A DNA stretch of 64,000 nt from CAHJXF01 sp038225855 (lineage in GTDB: Bacteria > Pseudomonadota > Gammaproteobacteria > Burkholderiales > Burkholderiaceae_D). Made by a program: the position numbers and the translations under genes. The stretch is taken from contig JBBRQU010000004.1 in assembly GCA_038225855.1 (NCBI GenBank), positions 75,395 to 139,394 on the forward strand, read 5' to 3'. Of this stretch, positions 53,242 to 61,345 are shown piece after piece. Below the pieces are notes generated by a model that had not been told where the DNA came from, ran no database searches, and worked only from the letters and a program-made list of their open reading frames with translations. The first letter of the stretch is position 1. Every line of letters starts with the position of its first letter.

Positions 53242-54123
53242 ATGTCCGCAACGCCCCAACCACGCGTTCGTCTTCGCGACGTGCAATGCATCACGCCGGC
53301 CGGGCTGCATCGCATGGCCTATCGCGAATGGGGCGACCCCGACAACGATCGCGTGTTGGTCTGCGTGCACGGGCTCACGCGCGTGTCCAACGACTTCGAC
53401 GCTCTCGCGCAGGCTCTTGCCTCCGACTATCGCGTCGTTTGCCCCGATGTCGTCGGACGGGGCCGCAGCAGTTGGCTGCGCGACCCGATGCTCTATCAGG
53501 TCCCGACCTACGTCGCCGACATGATCACCCTGCTCGCGCGCCTCGACGCGAAGACGGTCCACTGGTTCGGCACCTCGATGGGCGGACTGATCGGCATGGT
53601 GCTCGCATCGCTTCCCGACACCCCGATCCAGCGCATGATCATCAACGATGCGGGACCGCTGCTCGGCGCGGCCGCGATCGCACGCATCGGCTCGTATGTC
53701 GGCGAGACGCCGCGCTTTGCAAGCATCGAAGCTGCCGAGACCTACATCCGCGAGATCACGGCGCCATTCGGTGAACACAGCGACGCCGAATGGCGTTTCC
53801 TGACCGAGGTCGTAATGCGCAAGCACGGCGACGAATGGGTGCGCCACCACGACCCTCGACTCGCGGTGCCGTTCAAGTCCGCGCAGGGAACGGGGACGCA
53901 GGGCGATACATCGCTCTGGCATATCTACGATGCGATTGGCTGCCCCGTACTTGCGGTTCGCGGCGAACGCTCGGATCTGCTGTCGCCCGAGACGCACCAG
54001 GCGATGGCGACGCGCGGGCCGAAAGCCGAACTCGTGACCATCGCCAACGTCGGGCATGCCCCGACGTTCATTCATGCCGATCAAATCGGAATCGCAAAGG
54101 ATTTTTTTCTGAGGGGAAATTGA
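53242..54123 (+). CDS. Alpha/beta hydrolase
   Basis: A 293-residue alpha/beta-hydrolase. LVCVHGLTRVSNDFDALAQA gives the oxyanion region, GTSMGGLIGMVLASL the nucleophile Ser, and NVGHAPTFIH the catalytic His. DVVGRGRSSWL is the usual strand-4 loop. Substrate unknown. The ATG at 53242 is preferred, with a second at 53212. It ends two bases before ridA, so the pair is an operon. No gene is seen in the preceding gap (53051-53241). Confidence 0.88.
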   Translation: MSATPQPRVRLRDVQCITPAGLHRMAYREWGDPDNDRVLVCVHGLTRVSNDFDALAQALASDYRVVCPDVVGRGRSSWLRDPMLYQVPTYVADMITLLARLDAKTVHWFGTSMGGLIGMVLASLPDTPIQRMIINDAGPLLGAAAIARIGSYVGETPRFASIEAAETYIREITAPFGEHSDAEWRFLTEVVMRKHGDEWVRHHDPRLAVPFKSAQGTGTQGDTSLWHIYDAIGCPVLAVRGERSDLLSPETHQAMATRGPKAELVTIANVGHAPTFIHADQIGIAKDFFLRGN

Positions 54124-54125
54124 TC

Positions 54126-54491
54126 ATGCCGGATGCAACCCGCGTCGAACGCCTTCACGTTGGCCCACGTCTTTCCGAGGTCGCGATTCACAACGGCACC
54201 GTCTATCTCGCCGGCCAGATTGCCGAACACAGGAAGGCCGATGCGTTCGCGCAGACGCAGGAAGTGCTCGGTCACGTCGAGCGCCTGCTGGGCGAAGCGA
54301 AGAGTGACAAGCGCCACATCCTTTCGGCGACGGTCTATCTGTCCAACATGAAGAACTACACTGAGATGAATCGCGCGTGGGACGCGTGGGTCGAGCCCGG
54401 CGCGACGCCTCCGCGCGCGACCATCGAAGCGAAGCTCGCGCGTTCGGACTGTCTGGTGGAGATTCAGATCGTCGCTGCGCAGATCGTGTAA
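54126..54491 (+). CDS. RidA-family enamine/imine deaminase
   Basis: A 121-residue RidA/YjgF/UK114 protein. These trimers hydrolyse reactive 2-aminoacrylate and related imines. The signature is near the C-terminus: PGATPPRATIEAKLARSDCLVEI, with the Arg that binds the substrate carboxylate. NGTVYLAGQIAE and ATVYLSNMKNYTEMNRAWD are also typical. It probably belongs to the RidA subgroup paired with hydrolases rather than the housekeeping enzyme. Starts ATG at 54126. Confidence 0.92.
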   Translation: MPDATRVERLHVGPRLSEVAIHNGTVYLAGQIAEHRKADAFAQTQEVLGHVERLLGEAKSDKRHILSATVYLSNMKNYTEMNRAWDAWVEPGATPPRATIEAKLARSDCLVEIQIVAAQIV

Positions 54492-54500
54492 TCGGTCGTC

Positions 54501-54636
54501 GTTCCCGCGAACGCGGGAATCCAGCGTCTTCGAAAAAGCAACGACACTGGGCGATGCGCTTGCAAGCGCATCGCGCTCCGCAGGCGATCGGCATGCCGAT
54601 CGAAACCCCTGCGAAGTTCCCTGCGTTCGCAGGGAC
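54501..54636. repeat. REP-like compound element I
   Basis: GTTCCCGC-GAAC-GCGGGAAT (54501-54520), a perfect 24-base palindrome (54551-54574), an 18-base palindrome CGATCGGCATGCCGATCG (54585-54602) and TTCCCTGC-GTTC-GCAGGGAC (54617-54636). Fills the gap between convergent ridA and mtfA. Confidence 0.88.
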
Positions 54637-54645
54637 GACGGTTGC

Positions 54646-55506
54646 TCATTGCGCCCGGGATGGCAACGGGTCTTGTCGGTAATACGCAGCAAGCAGCGCA
54701 TACCACTGCGGATACGCATCGACGAGCCGCTCGGGCGTGACGAAGAACGCTTCGCTCGTGACCGAGAAAAATTCGCCTTCGTCGGTCGCCGCATAGGCGT
54801 CGAAAGGCAAGTCGGCGAAGTAGCGATCGGCGCGCGCGGACTCGGGGTCGACGTGCCGCGGTATGGCGGCCTCGGCCGCATCGACGCGCGCGGCGAAGTC
54901 TTCTAGGCTGGTTGCCAGCACATCGCGCCACTGCTGCTCGCCGAGATCCGCGTGCAGTTGCCGCAAGAACGCGGGGATCCCATCGACTGCGCCATTGGTC
55001 ATGTCGAGCTTGTGCGCGAACTCGTGGATCACGACGTTGAACGCGAACGGCGACGGCCGATGCGCGTTGCCTTCACGTTCACCCGACGCGGCATCCCACG
55101 CGAGCACGATCGGGCCGCCCTCCCACGACTCGCCGGCGATCGCCTCGGTGAACGCATGAACCACGCCGTTCTCGTCGACGATTTCGCGATCGACGACGAA
55201 GTCGCTCGGGTACACGATGATTTCGTCGAACGCCGGATAGGCCTCGATGCCCAGTTCGAGCACCGGCAGGCAGGCTTGCGCGGCGATGCTCGCAACCATC
55301 TCGTAGTTCAGCGCCAGGCCGCCTGCCGCGTTGACGGCCTTGGTTGCGAGGAAGGTTCCGCAAAGAACTCGGAGTCGATCGCGCCGATCGGCATCGAGGT
55401 CATGAAGGAAGCGATGACGATCGAGAAGACCCGACCAGCTATCGTCCGTGATCCACTGTGCACGATCGACTTCGGATCTGCTCGAACGACCGAACAACCA
55501 GCGCAT
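54646..55506 (-). CDS. mtfA: M90 zinc metallopeptidase, MtfA-like
   Basis: A 286-residue cytosolic zinc peptidase of the MtfA (M90) family. The HEFAHKLD motif near residue 160 gives two zinc ligands and the catalytic Glu; FSVTSEAFFVTPERL supplies the third ligand region. E. coli MtfA binds the repressor Mlc and so affects glucose PTS genes; whether that holds here is not known. It lies 42 bases after iscX on the same strand, so it may be read as a tail gene of the isc operon. Confidence 0.9.
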   Translation of the reverse strand: MRWLFGRSSRSEVDRAQWITDDSWSGLLDRHRFLHDLDADRRDRLRVLCGTFLATKAVNAAGGLALNYEMVASIAAQACLPVLELGIEAYPAFDEIIVYPSDFVVDREIVDENGVVHAFTEAIAGESWEGGPIVLAWDAASGEREGNAHRPSPFAFNVVIHEFAHKLDMTNGAVDGIPAFLRQLHADLGEQQWRDVLATSLEDFAARVDAAEAAIPRHVDPESARADRYFADLPFDAYAATDEGEFFSVTSEAFFVTPERLVDAYPQWYALLAAYYRQDPLPSRAQ

Positions 55507-55548
55507 GGCGAGGTGCGGGCGGCGGCGGGCAGTGGCGTGCGCGGCGCG

Positions 55549-55743
55549 CTACGAGACTTCGTCGATCCACGCGGCCTGGATCGCCTCGAGGATCTTCTCG
55601 CCCGAGCGCGCCGGATCGTCGTCGAAATCCTCGAGCTCGGTCACCCAGCGATGCAGGTCGGTGAAGCGCACCGTCTTCGGATCGACCTCGGCATGTCCCT
55701 CTTGCAAAGCGATCGCGATGTCTTCGATGTCGATCCATTTCAT
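55549..55743 (-). CDS. iscX: Fe-S cluster assembly protein IscX
   Basis: A 64-residue acidic protein that binds IscS and iron and tunes cluster assembly. The conserved WIDIEDIAIALQEGH opening, the DPKTVRFTDLHRWV core and the ending ILEAIQAAWIDE are all present. The ATG at 55743 is used; the upstream in-frame Met lies 11 codons earlier and is not family-like. Last gene of the isc set, 33 bases after fdx. Confidence 0.95.
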   Translation of the reverse strand: MKWIDIEDIAIALQEGHAEVDPKTVRFTDLHRWVTELEDFDDDPARSGEKILEAIQAAWIDEVS

Positions 55744-55776
55744 GGCGCAATCTCCCAGGCTCTTCGCGTGACGCAA

Positions 55777-56115
55777 TCACCCATTCTCTTTCGCATGGTT
55801 GATCGAATACTTCGGAATCTCGAGAACCAGATCGTCCCCGGTCATGATCGCCTGACACGACAGCCGCGAACGCGGCGTCAGACCCCACGCCTGATCGAGC
55901 AGGTCGTCTTCGTTGTCGTCGGAAGGTTCGAGCTTGTCGAAGCCCTGCCTGACGATCACGTGGCAGGTCGTGCATGCGGCTGACATCTCGCACGCGTGCT
56001 CGATCGGCACGTGATGCTCGAGCAGGTTGCGGCACAGGCTCTTGCCGACCTCGGCTTCGAATTCGGCGCCGTTCGGGCAGATATCGTGATGCGGCAGGAC
56101 CGTGATCTTCGGCAT
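55777..56115 (-). CDS. fdx: ISC-type [2Fe-2S] ferredoxin
   Basis: Electron donor for Fe-S cluster assembly, 112 residues. Cluster ligands: CEMSAACTTC (C-x5-C-x2-C) and the fourth Cys in SRLSCQAIM. The opening MPKITVLPHHDICPNGAEFE is typical of the Isc ferredoxin. It is 17 bases downstream of hscA. Confidence 0.97.
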   Translation of the reverse strand: MPKITVLPHHDICPNGAEFEAEVGKSLCRNLLEHHVPIEHACEMSAACTTCHVIVRQGFDKLEPSDDNEDDLLDQAWGLTPRSRLSCQAIMTGDDLVLEIPKYSINHAKENG

Positions 56116-56132
56116 GTGATTTCTACGCGCGA

Positions 56133-58040
56133 CTAAGCCAGCTCGTCGAGGCGCTTGCCGGTGAGAGCGCGCTTGACGCTGGCATCCATGCGCATTGCCG
56201 CGAAATCCTCGGTGCCGCGCGCGAGCGCATCGATCGCGTCCTTGATCGCAGCGTGATCGTCATCCTTGCCGACCTTGCGGACCGCATCGATCAGGCAACG
56301 AATGCGCGCGATCTCGGACGCCTCGAGCAGCGACGCGTCGGCCTCAAGCGCGGACTCGGTCGCGTCGACGATGCGTTGCGCCTCGACCTGCTGCTCGCGC
56401 ACGGCGCGGGCGCGCATGTCGCTGTCGGCCGCACCGAAGCTGTCCTTCAACATGCGTGCGACCTCTTCATCGCCCAGACCATACGAAGGCTTGACGACGA
56501 CGTGCGCTTCGACGTTCGACGTCGTCTCGCGCGCCGTCACCGACAACAAGCCGTCGGCATCGACCTGATAGGTGACCCGTATCCGCGCCGCACCCGCGAC
56601 CATCGCGGGGATGCCGCGCAACTCGAAGCGCGCGAGCGAGCGGCTGTCGGAGACCAGCTCGCGCTCGCCCTGCACGACGTGAATCGCCATCGCGGTCTGG
56701 CCGTCCTTGTAGGTCGTGAATTCCTGCGCGCGCGCGACCGGAATCGTCGAATTGCGCGCGATGATCTTCTCGACCAGGCCGCCCATCGTCTCGATGCCCA
56801 GCGACAACGGGATCACGTCGAGCAACAGCCACTCGTCGCTGCCCGCAGCGCCCGGTGCGGCGCGATTGCCGGCGAGCGCGTTGGCCTGGATCGCCGCACC
56901 CAATGCGACAACACGATCGGGGTCGAGGTCAATCAACGGCGGCTTGCCGAAGAAGGCTTCGACCGCGGCGCGGACCTGCGGCATGCGCGTCGCTCCGCCG
57001 ACCATCACGACGCCTCGCACGTCGTCGACCGATAGACGCGCATCGCGAAGGCTGCGCGTTGCGGACGCGAGCGTGCGATCGACGAGGTCCCTGGTTGCCG
57101 CGCCAAAGGCATCGCGCGAAATCGCCGCATGCCGATGTACGCCGTCCGCTTCGAATGCGAGATTGACGATCAGCGCGTCGCTCAACTGTTCCTTCGCAGC
57201 GCGTGCGTGCGCGGCCAGGCGCGCGTGTTCGGCGTCGGACAATTGCTCGAGCGTCACCCCCGCCGCAGCGAGCGCGAGTTTCGAGAGCCTCTCGTCGAAG
57301 TCGTCGCCGCCGAGCGCCGTGTCGCCGCCGGTTGCGAGCACTTCGAACACGCCTTGCGTGAGCTTGAGGATCGAGAGATCGAAGGTGCCGCCACCGAGGT
57401 CGTAAACGGCATAGACGCCTTCGATGCCGTTGTCGAGACCGTAGGCGACCGCGGCCGCGGTCGGCTCGTTCAACAGGCGCAAGACGTTGATGCCCGCGAG
57501 GTGCGCGGCGTCCTTGGTCGCCTGACGTTGCGAGTCGTCGAAGTAGGCCGGGACGGTCACGACCGCGCCGACGAGATCGTCGCCGAGCGTGTCTTCGGCG
57601 CGTTGTCGCAAGGTCGCGAGAATTTCGGCCGAGACTTCGACCGGCGTCTTGATGCCGGCGATGGTCGAGAGACGCACCAGATTGCCGCTGCCTTCGTGCG
57701 CCGAAGCATCGACGAGGTCGTAGCGCATTTCCGTTGCGGCCGCGTCATCGATCTCGTCACGTCCGCGACCCATCAATCGCTTGACCGACACGATGGTGTT
57801 GCGCGGATCGGCGGCGCGATCGGCGAGCGCCTCGTGTCCGATGCGGGCCGTGCCGTCCTTGCGATATTGCACGGCCGACGGCAGCAGCATGCGGCCGTCT
57901 TCATCGGGCAATACTTCGGCGACGCCGTTGCGAACCGCAGCCACCAGCGAATTGGTCGTGCCCAGATCGATGCCCACCGCGAGCCGCCTCTGGTGCGGCG
58001 CTGGCGCCATGCCCGGCTCGGAGATTTGCAGGAGAGCCAT
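56133..58040 (-). CDS. hscA: Fe-S assembly chaperone HscA (Hsp70 type)
   Basis: Specialised Hsp70 that binds the LPPVK motif of IscU and promotes cluster transfer; 635 residues. The nucleotide domain shows VGIDLGTTNSLVAAV, YDLGGGTFDLSILKL and VVMVGGATRMPQVRAAVE; the substrate domain follows from about residue 400. It overlaps the hscB stop by one base (TGATG). Confidence 0.97.
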   Translation of the reverse strand: MALLQISEPGMAPAPHQRRLAVGIDLGTTNSLVAAVRNGVAEVLPDEDGRMLLPSAVQYRKDGTARIGHEALADRAADPRNTIVSVKRLMGRGRDEIDDAAATEMRYDLVDASAHEGSGNLVRLSTIAGIKTPVEVSAEILATLRQRAEDTLGDDLVGAVVTVPAYFDDSQRQATKDAAHLAGINVLRLLNEPTAAAVAYGLDNGIEGVYAVYDLGGGTFDLSILKLTQGVFEVLATGGDTALGGDDFDERLSKLALAAAGVTLEQLSDAEHARLAAHARAAKEQLSDALIVNLAFEADGVHRHAAISRDAFGAATRDLVDRTLASATRSLRDARLSVDDVRGVVMVGGATRMPQVRAAVEAFFGKPPLIDLDPDRVVALGAAIQANALAGNRAAPGAAGSDEWLLLDVIPLSLGIETMGGLVEKIIARNSTIPVARAQEFTTYKDGQTAMAIHVVQGERELVSDSRSLARFELRGIPAMVAGAARIRVTYQVDADGLLSVTARETTSNVEAHVVVKPSYGLGDEEVARMLKDSFGAADSDMRARAVREQQVEAQRIVDATESALEADASLLEASEIARIRCLIDAVRKVGKDDDHAAIKDAIDALARGTEDFAAMRMDASVKRALTGKRLDELA

Positions 58041-58588
58041 CAGTGCACCGCGGAGTCGAGGCGACCGCTCGCCGACGCGACGTCTTCACCGAAGCGTTCG
58101 ACGAACATCCATTGGCGCACGAGATCGGATGCGCGTGCCGCCGCATTTTCAACATCAGCGTCGCCATCGAGTGCGGTTTCGACCTGCGCCTTCAATCCGT
58201 CGCGGGCCGTCGCGAGCTTGCGATCCAATTCTTCGAGCGCCGCCCGGTCATCGCTGGTGCGCGCATCGTCGAGCGCTTCGCGCCACTCGAGCTGTTCGAG
58301 CAGAAACGCCTGTGGCATGTCGGTGTTGTTCTCGTTTGCCGGATCGTGGCCCTTCTGACCGCACAGATAGATCGCGCGCTTCAAGGGTTCGCGCAGCACG
58401 CGATAGGCCTCGTTGGCCTGGGTCGCCCATTGCAATGCGACGCGCTGCTCGGCCGCGCCCGATGCCGCGAAGCGATCGGGATGCACACGGCGCTGCAAGT
58501 CGCGATAGGCACGATCGAGCGCCGCACCGTCGATGGCGAAGCGTTCGGGCAGACCGAACAGTGCGAAGTGGTTATCCTGGATGTCCAT
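58040..58588 (-). CDS. hscB: Fe-S assembly co-chaperone HscB (J-type)
   Basis: J-domain partner of HscA, 182 residues. It opens MDIQDNHFALFGLPERFAID, with the HPD motif in RRVHPDRFA stimulating HscA, and a C-terminal IscU-binding helical bundle (FLLEQLEWREALDDAR). The start ATG (58588) immediately follows the T-tract of a terminator hairpin, leaving no Shine-Dalgarno. An in-frame Met at 58678 lies 30 codons upstream in non-family sequence. Confidence 0.95.
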   Translation of the reverse strand: MDIQDNHFALFGLPERFAIDGAALDRAYRDLQRRVHPDRFAASGAAEQRVALQWATQANEAYRVLREPLKRAIYLCGQKGHDPANENNTDMPQAFLLEQLEWREALDDARTSDDRAALEELDRKLATARDGLKAQVETALDGDADVENAAARASDLVRQWMFVERFGEDVASASGRLDSAVH

Positions 58589-58615
58589 AAAAAACAAGGC
58601 GGCCGGGCCGCCTTG
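58589..58615 (-). terminator. Intrinsic terminator inside the isc operon, before hscB
   Basis: On the minus strand: CAAGGCGGC and GCCGCCTTG arms (nine bases, three-base loop) followed by six T, directly abutting the hscB ATG. It divides iscRSUA from hscBA-fdx-iscX and may cause partial termination or act as an mRNA 3'-end stabiliser. Confidence 0.85.
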
Positions 58616-58643
58616 ATTCATCACGCGAAGCGTCGCGCGACGA

Positions 58644-58994
58644 TCAAATTCGGAAGCTCTCTCCGCAACCGCACTCATCCTTGACCTTGGGATTCTTGAA
58701 CTTGAAGCCTTCGTTCAATCCCTCGCGAGCGAAGTCGAGTTCGGTTCCATCGATATAGGGCAGGCTCTTCGGATCGACGTAGATCTTGACGCCATGACTC
58801 TCGAACACGCGGTCTTCGGATACCGGTTCGTCGACGTATTCGAGCTTGTATGCGAGGCCCGAGCAGCCGGTCGTGCGCACGCCCACTCGCAGACCTTCGC
58901 CCTTGCCGCGGCGCTCGATATAGCGCGACACATGGCGCGCCGCTTTCTCGGTCAGCGTGACGCCCGCGAGATCGGTTGCAGCATCCATGCTCAT
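58644..58994 (-). CDS. iscA: Fe-S assembly A-type carrier IscA
   Basis: A 116-residue A-type carrier delivering clusters to target enzymes. The three Cys ligands are present: TTGCSGLAYKLEYVDEP and ECGCGESF at the C-terminus. VTLTEKAARHVSRYIERRG is the usual opening. The start overlaps the iscU stop by four bases. Confidence 0.95.
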   Translation of the reverse strand: MSMDAATDLAGVTLTEKAARHVSRYIERRGKGEGLRVGVRTTGCSGLAYKLEYVDEPVSEDRVFESHGVKIYVDPKSLPYIDGTELDFAREGLNEGFKFKNPKVKDECGCGESFRI

Positions 58995-59419
58995 GCCGCC
59001 TGCGCTTGCGGCACTTCAGCCGCGACATCAATCACTGCGTCGGCATGCTTCGCGCGATAGTCCTGCACCGCGGCCTTGATCGCGTCTTCAGCGAGTATCG
59101 AGCAGTGGATCTTCACCGGCGGCAATGCGAGCTCTTCGGCGATATGGGTATTGCGTATCGTCATCGCCTCGTCGAGCGTCTTGCCCTTGACCCATTCGGT
59201 CACGAGCGACGACGAAGCGATCGCCGAGCCGCAGCCATAGGTCTTGAACTTGGCGTCCTGAATGCGACCATCCTCGCCGACACGGATCTGCAGCTTCATC
59301 ACGTCGCCGCAAGCCGGCGCGCCGACCATCCCGGTGCCCACCGCCTCATCGCCCTTCTCGAACGAGCCGACGTTGCGCGGATTTTCATAGTGATCGAGAA
59401 CCTTGTTGCTGTAAGCCAT
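58991..59419 (-). CDS. iscU: Fe-S cluster scaffold IscU
   Basis: Scaffold protein, 142 residues. Cluster ligands: Cys in GAPACGDVMKLQI, Cys in YGCGSAIASSS and Cys in KIHCSILAEDA, with the essential Asp beside the first. The HscA-recognition LPPVK is intact. The start MAYSNKVLDHYENPRNVG is typical, with GGAG six bases upstream. The spacer to iscS holds two large stem-loops. Confidence 0.98.
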   Translation of the reverse strand: MAYSNKVLDHYENPRNVGSFEKGDEAVGTGMVGAPACGDVMKLQIRVGEDGRIQDAKFKTYGCGSAIASSSLVTEWVKGKTLDEAMTIRNTHIAEELALPPVKIHCSILAEDAIKAAVQDYRAKHADAVIDVAAEVPQAQAA

Positions 59420-59450
59420 GACAATCTCCAGTTACTTCATCCTGCATTCC

Positions 59451-59515
59451 CGACCGATTGAGCGGCACGAAGTGCCCGCTCGAATCGGTCGAGTTATTGC
59501 CGATACGGCAATAAC
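59451..59515 (-). other. Two stem-loops in the iscS-iscU spacer
   Basis: Stem-loop 1 (59493-59515): perfect ten-base arms GTTATTGCCG/CGGCAATAAC, three-base loop. Stem-loop 2 (59451-59491): outer arms CGACCGATT/AATCGGTCG, then GAGCG/CGCTC and GCAC/GTGC with small bulges, about 18 base pairs. Neither is followed by a T run, so they look like mRNA structure rather than terminators. Confidence 0.75.
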
Positions 59516-59517
59516 AC

Positions 59518-60744
59518 TCAATGGGCGGCCCAGGAAATAGATTCCATATCGACCCCGTCCTTGAACATTTCCCACAGCGGCGACAAATCGCGCAGCTTCG
59601 CAATGCGCGACTTGAGCAAGCCGATCGCGAAGTCGATGTCGTCTTCGGTCGTGAAGCGTCCGATCGTGAACCGGATCGACGAATGCGCCAGCTCATCGCT
59701 GCGACCCAACGCGCGCAACACATAACTCGGCTCGAGGCTCGCCGACGTGCACGCCGAACCCGACGACACCGCGAGCTCCTTGATCCCCATGATCAGCGAT
59801 TCGCCTTCGACGAAGTTGAAGCTGACGTTGAGGTTGTGCGGCACGCGATGCTCTTCGTCGCCGTTCAGATAGACCTCTTCGATGTCGCGCAGTCCGTTCC
59901 ACAGACGATCGTGCAGCATGCGCACGCGCTCGTTCTCGGTATGCATTTCGAGACGCGCGAGACGAAAGGCCTCGCCCATGCCGACAATCTGATGCGTCGC
60001 GAGCGTGCCCGAACGCAGGCCGCGTTCGTGACCGCCGCCGTGCATCTGCGCTTCGAGGCGCACGCGCGGCTTGCGACGCACATACAGCGCACCGATGCCC
60101 TTCGGCCCATAAGTCTTGTGCGCCGTGAAGGTCATCAGATCGACGTTCCACGACGACAGATCGATCGCGACCTTGCCGGTCGCCTGCGCTGCGTCGCTGT
60201 GGAACAGGATGCCGCGCTCCTTGCACAACGCACCGATCGCAGGGATGTCCTGCACGACGCCGATCTCGTTATTGACCAGCATCACCGACACCAGCACCGT
60301 GTCGTCGCGCATCGCATCGCGCAGTTGGGCCAGCGTGATCAGGCCGTCGGGCTGGGGCTGCAGGTACGTGACCTCGAAGCCTTCGCGCTCCAGCTCGCGA
60401 CAGGTATCGAGCACCGCCTTGTGCTCGGTCTTGACCGTGATGATGTGCTTGCCCTTCTCCTTGTAGAAGTGCGCGGCGCCCTTGATCGCGAGGTTGTCGC
60501 CTTCGGTCGCGCCCGAGGTCCAGATGATTTCGCGCGGGTCGCAGTTGACCAGCTTCGCGACTTCTTCACGCGCGTTCTCGACGGCCTGCTCGGCGTCCCA
60601 GCCATAAGGATGGCTGCGCGATGCCGCGTTGCCGAACTGCGACGTGAGATAGGGAATCATCTTCTCGGCAACGCGCGGATCGACCGGGGTCGTTGCCGAA
60701 TAATCCATGTAGATCGGAAGGCGTGACTGCATGATGTTTTCCAT
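59518..60744 (-). CDS. iscS: Cysteine desulfurase IscS
   Basis: PLP enzyme supplying sulfur for Fe-S clusters, tRNA thiolation and other routes; 408 residues. Features: YMDYSATTPVDPRVAEKM, PLP-Lys in FTAHKTYGPKGIGALYVRR, persulfide Cys in VSSGSACTSASLEPSYVL. Its ATG directly follows the iscR stop (TGAATG); a second Met four codons in is also possible. The C-terminal region that contacts IscU is intact. Confidence 0.98.
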   Translation of the reverse strand: MENIMQSRLPIYMDYSATTPVDPRVAEKMIPYLTSQFGNAASRSHPYGWDAEQAVENAREEVAKLVNCDPREIIWTSGATEGDNLAIKGAAHFYKEKGKHIITVKTEHKAVLDTCRELEREGFEVTYLQPQPDGLITLAQLRDAMRDDTVLVSVMLVNNEIGVVQDIPAIGALCKERGILFHSDAAQATGKVAIDLSSWNVDLMTFTAHKTYGPKGIGALYVRRKPRVRLEAQMHGGGHERGLRSGTLATHQIVGMGEAFRLARLEMHTENERVRMLHDRLWNGLRDIEEVYLNGDEEHRVPHNLNVSFNFVEGESLIMGIKELAVSSGSACTSASLEPSYVLRALGRSDELAHSSIRFTIGRFTTEDDIDFAIGLLKSRIAKLRDLSPLWEMFKDGVDMESISWAAH

Positions 60745-61260
60745 TCAAGCGCGCTGATTCATTTGCTGACCGAGGCGCGCGTCGGGGCATTCCGGCGCGC
60801 TGCGGCGGTCGCGCAGCACATGCACTTGCGGCGAACTCTCGCAACGATGCAGGCGGGCTCTTTGTTCGGTGATCAAATCGTCGAGCGACACGCTGTCCAG
60901 ATAATCGACCATGCGCGTATTGAGATTCGTCCACAGGTCGTGCGTGAGACAGCGGCGATCGTCGAGACAATTCTCCTTGCCCTTGCATTGCGTGGCGTCG
61001 AGCGGCTCGTCGACGGCGTGAATGATGTCGGCGACCGAGATGTCCATCGCCGGCCGACCGAGCATGTATCCGCCTCCGGGTCCGCGCACGCTTTCGACCA
61101 GCGCATTGCGACGCAGCTTGCCGAACAATTGTTCGAGGTAGGACAGCGAAATGCTCTGACGGCCGCTGATCCCCGCGAGCGCCACCGGACCAGCGTGTTC
61201 GCGCAATGCGAGATCGATCATCGCGGTCACGGCAAAACGTCCTTTGGTGGTCAGTCGCAT
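60745..61260 (-). CDS. iscR: Fe-S cluster regulator IscR
   Basis: Rrf2-family regulator, 171 residues, repressing isc genes when it carries a [2Fe-2S] cluster. MRLTTKGRFAVTAMIDLALR begins the winged helix; the recognition helix is in ISLSYLEQLFGKLR; cluster ligands are the three Cys of CKGKENCLDDRRC. The start ATG at 61260 is family-like. A type-1 IscR site covers its promoter, so it autoregulates the operon. Confidence 0.97.
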   Translation of the reverse strand: MRLTTKGRFAVTAMIDLALREHAGPVALAGISGRQSISLSYLEQLFGKLRRNALVESVRGPGGGYMLGRPAMDISVADIIHAVDEPLDATQCKGKENCLDDRRCLTHDLWTNLNTRMVDYLDSVSLDDLITEQRARLHRCESSPQVHVLRDRRSAPECPDARLGQQMNQRA

Positions 61261-61312
61261 GGGTGATTGGCTCCGGGAAAGCGCTCTTGCGCATTTCTCT
61301 TCACGAACGCGA

Positions 61313-61345
61313 AGAATACTATTCCCGACTAATTTAGTCAACTAT
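61313..61345 (-). promoter_or_regulatory. isc promoter with overlapping IscR type-1 site
   Basis: Minus strand: -35 TTGACT (61336-61341), 17-base spacer, -10 TATTCT (61313-61318). The 25 bases 61321-61345 match the IscR type-1 consensus at all but one position: half-sites ATAGTTGACT and AGTCGGGAAT around a five-base centre. It lies 53-85 bases upstream of iscR, and fits repression by holo-IscR. Confidence 0.88.

Noticed and set aside
59451..59515. Rho-independent terminators between iscS and iscU
   Set aside because: The stems are strong but neither is followed by a T run on the coding strand.
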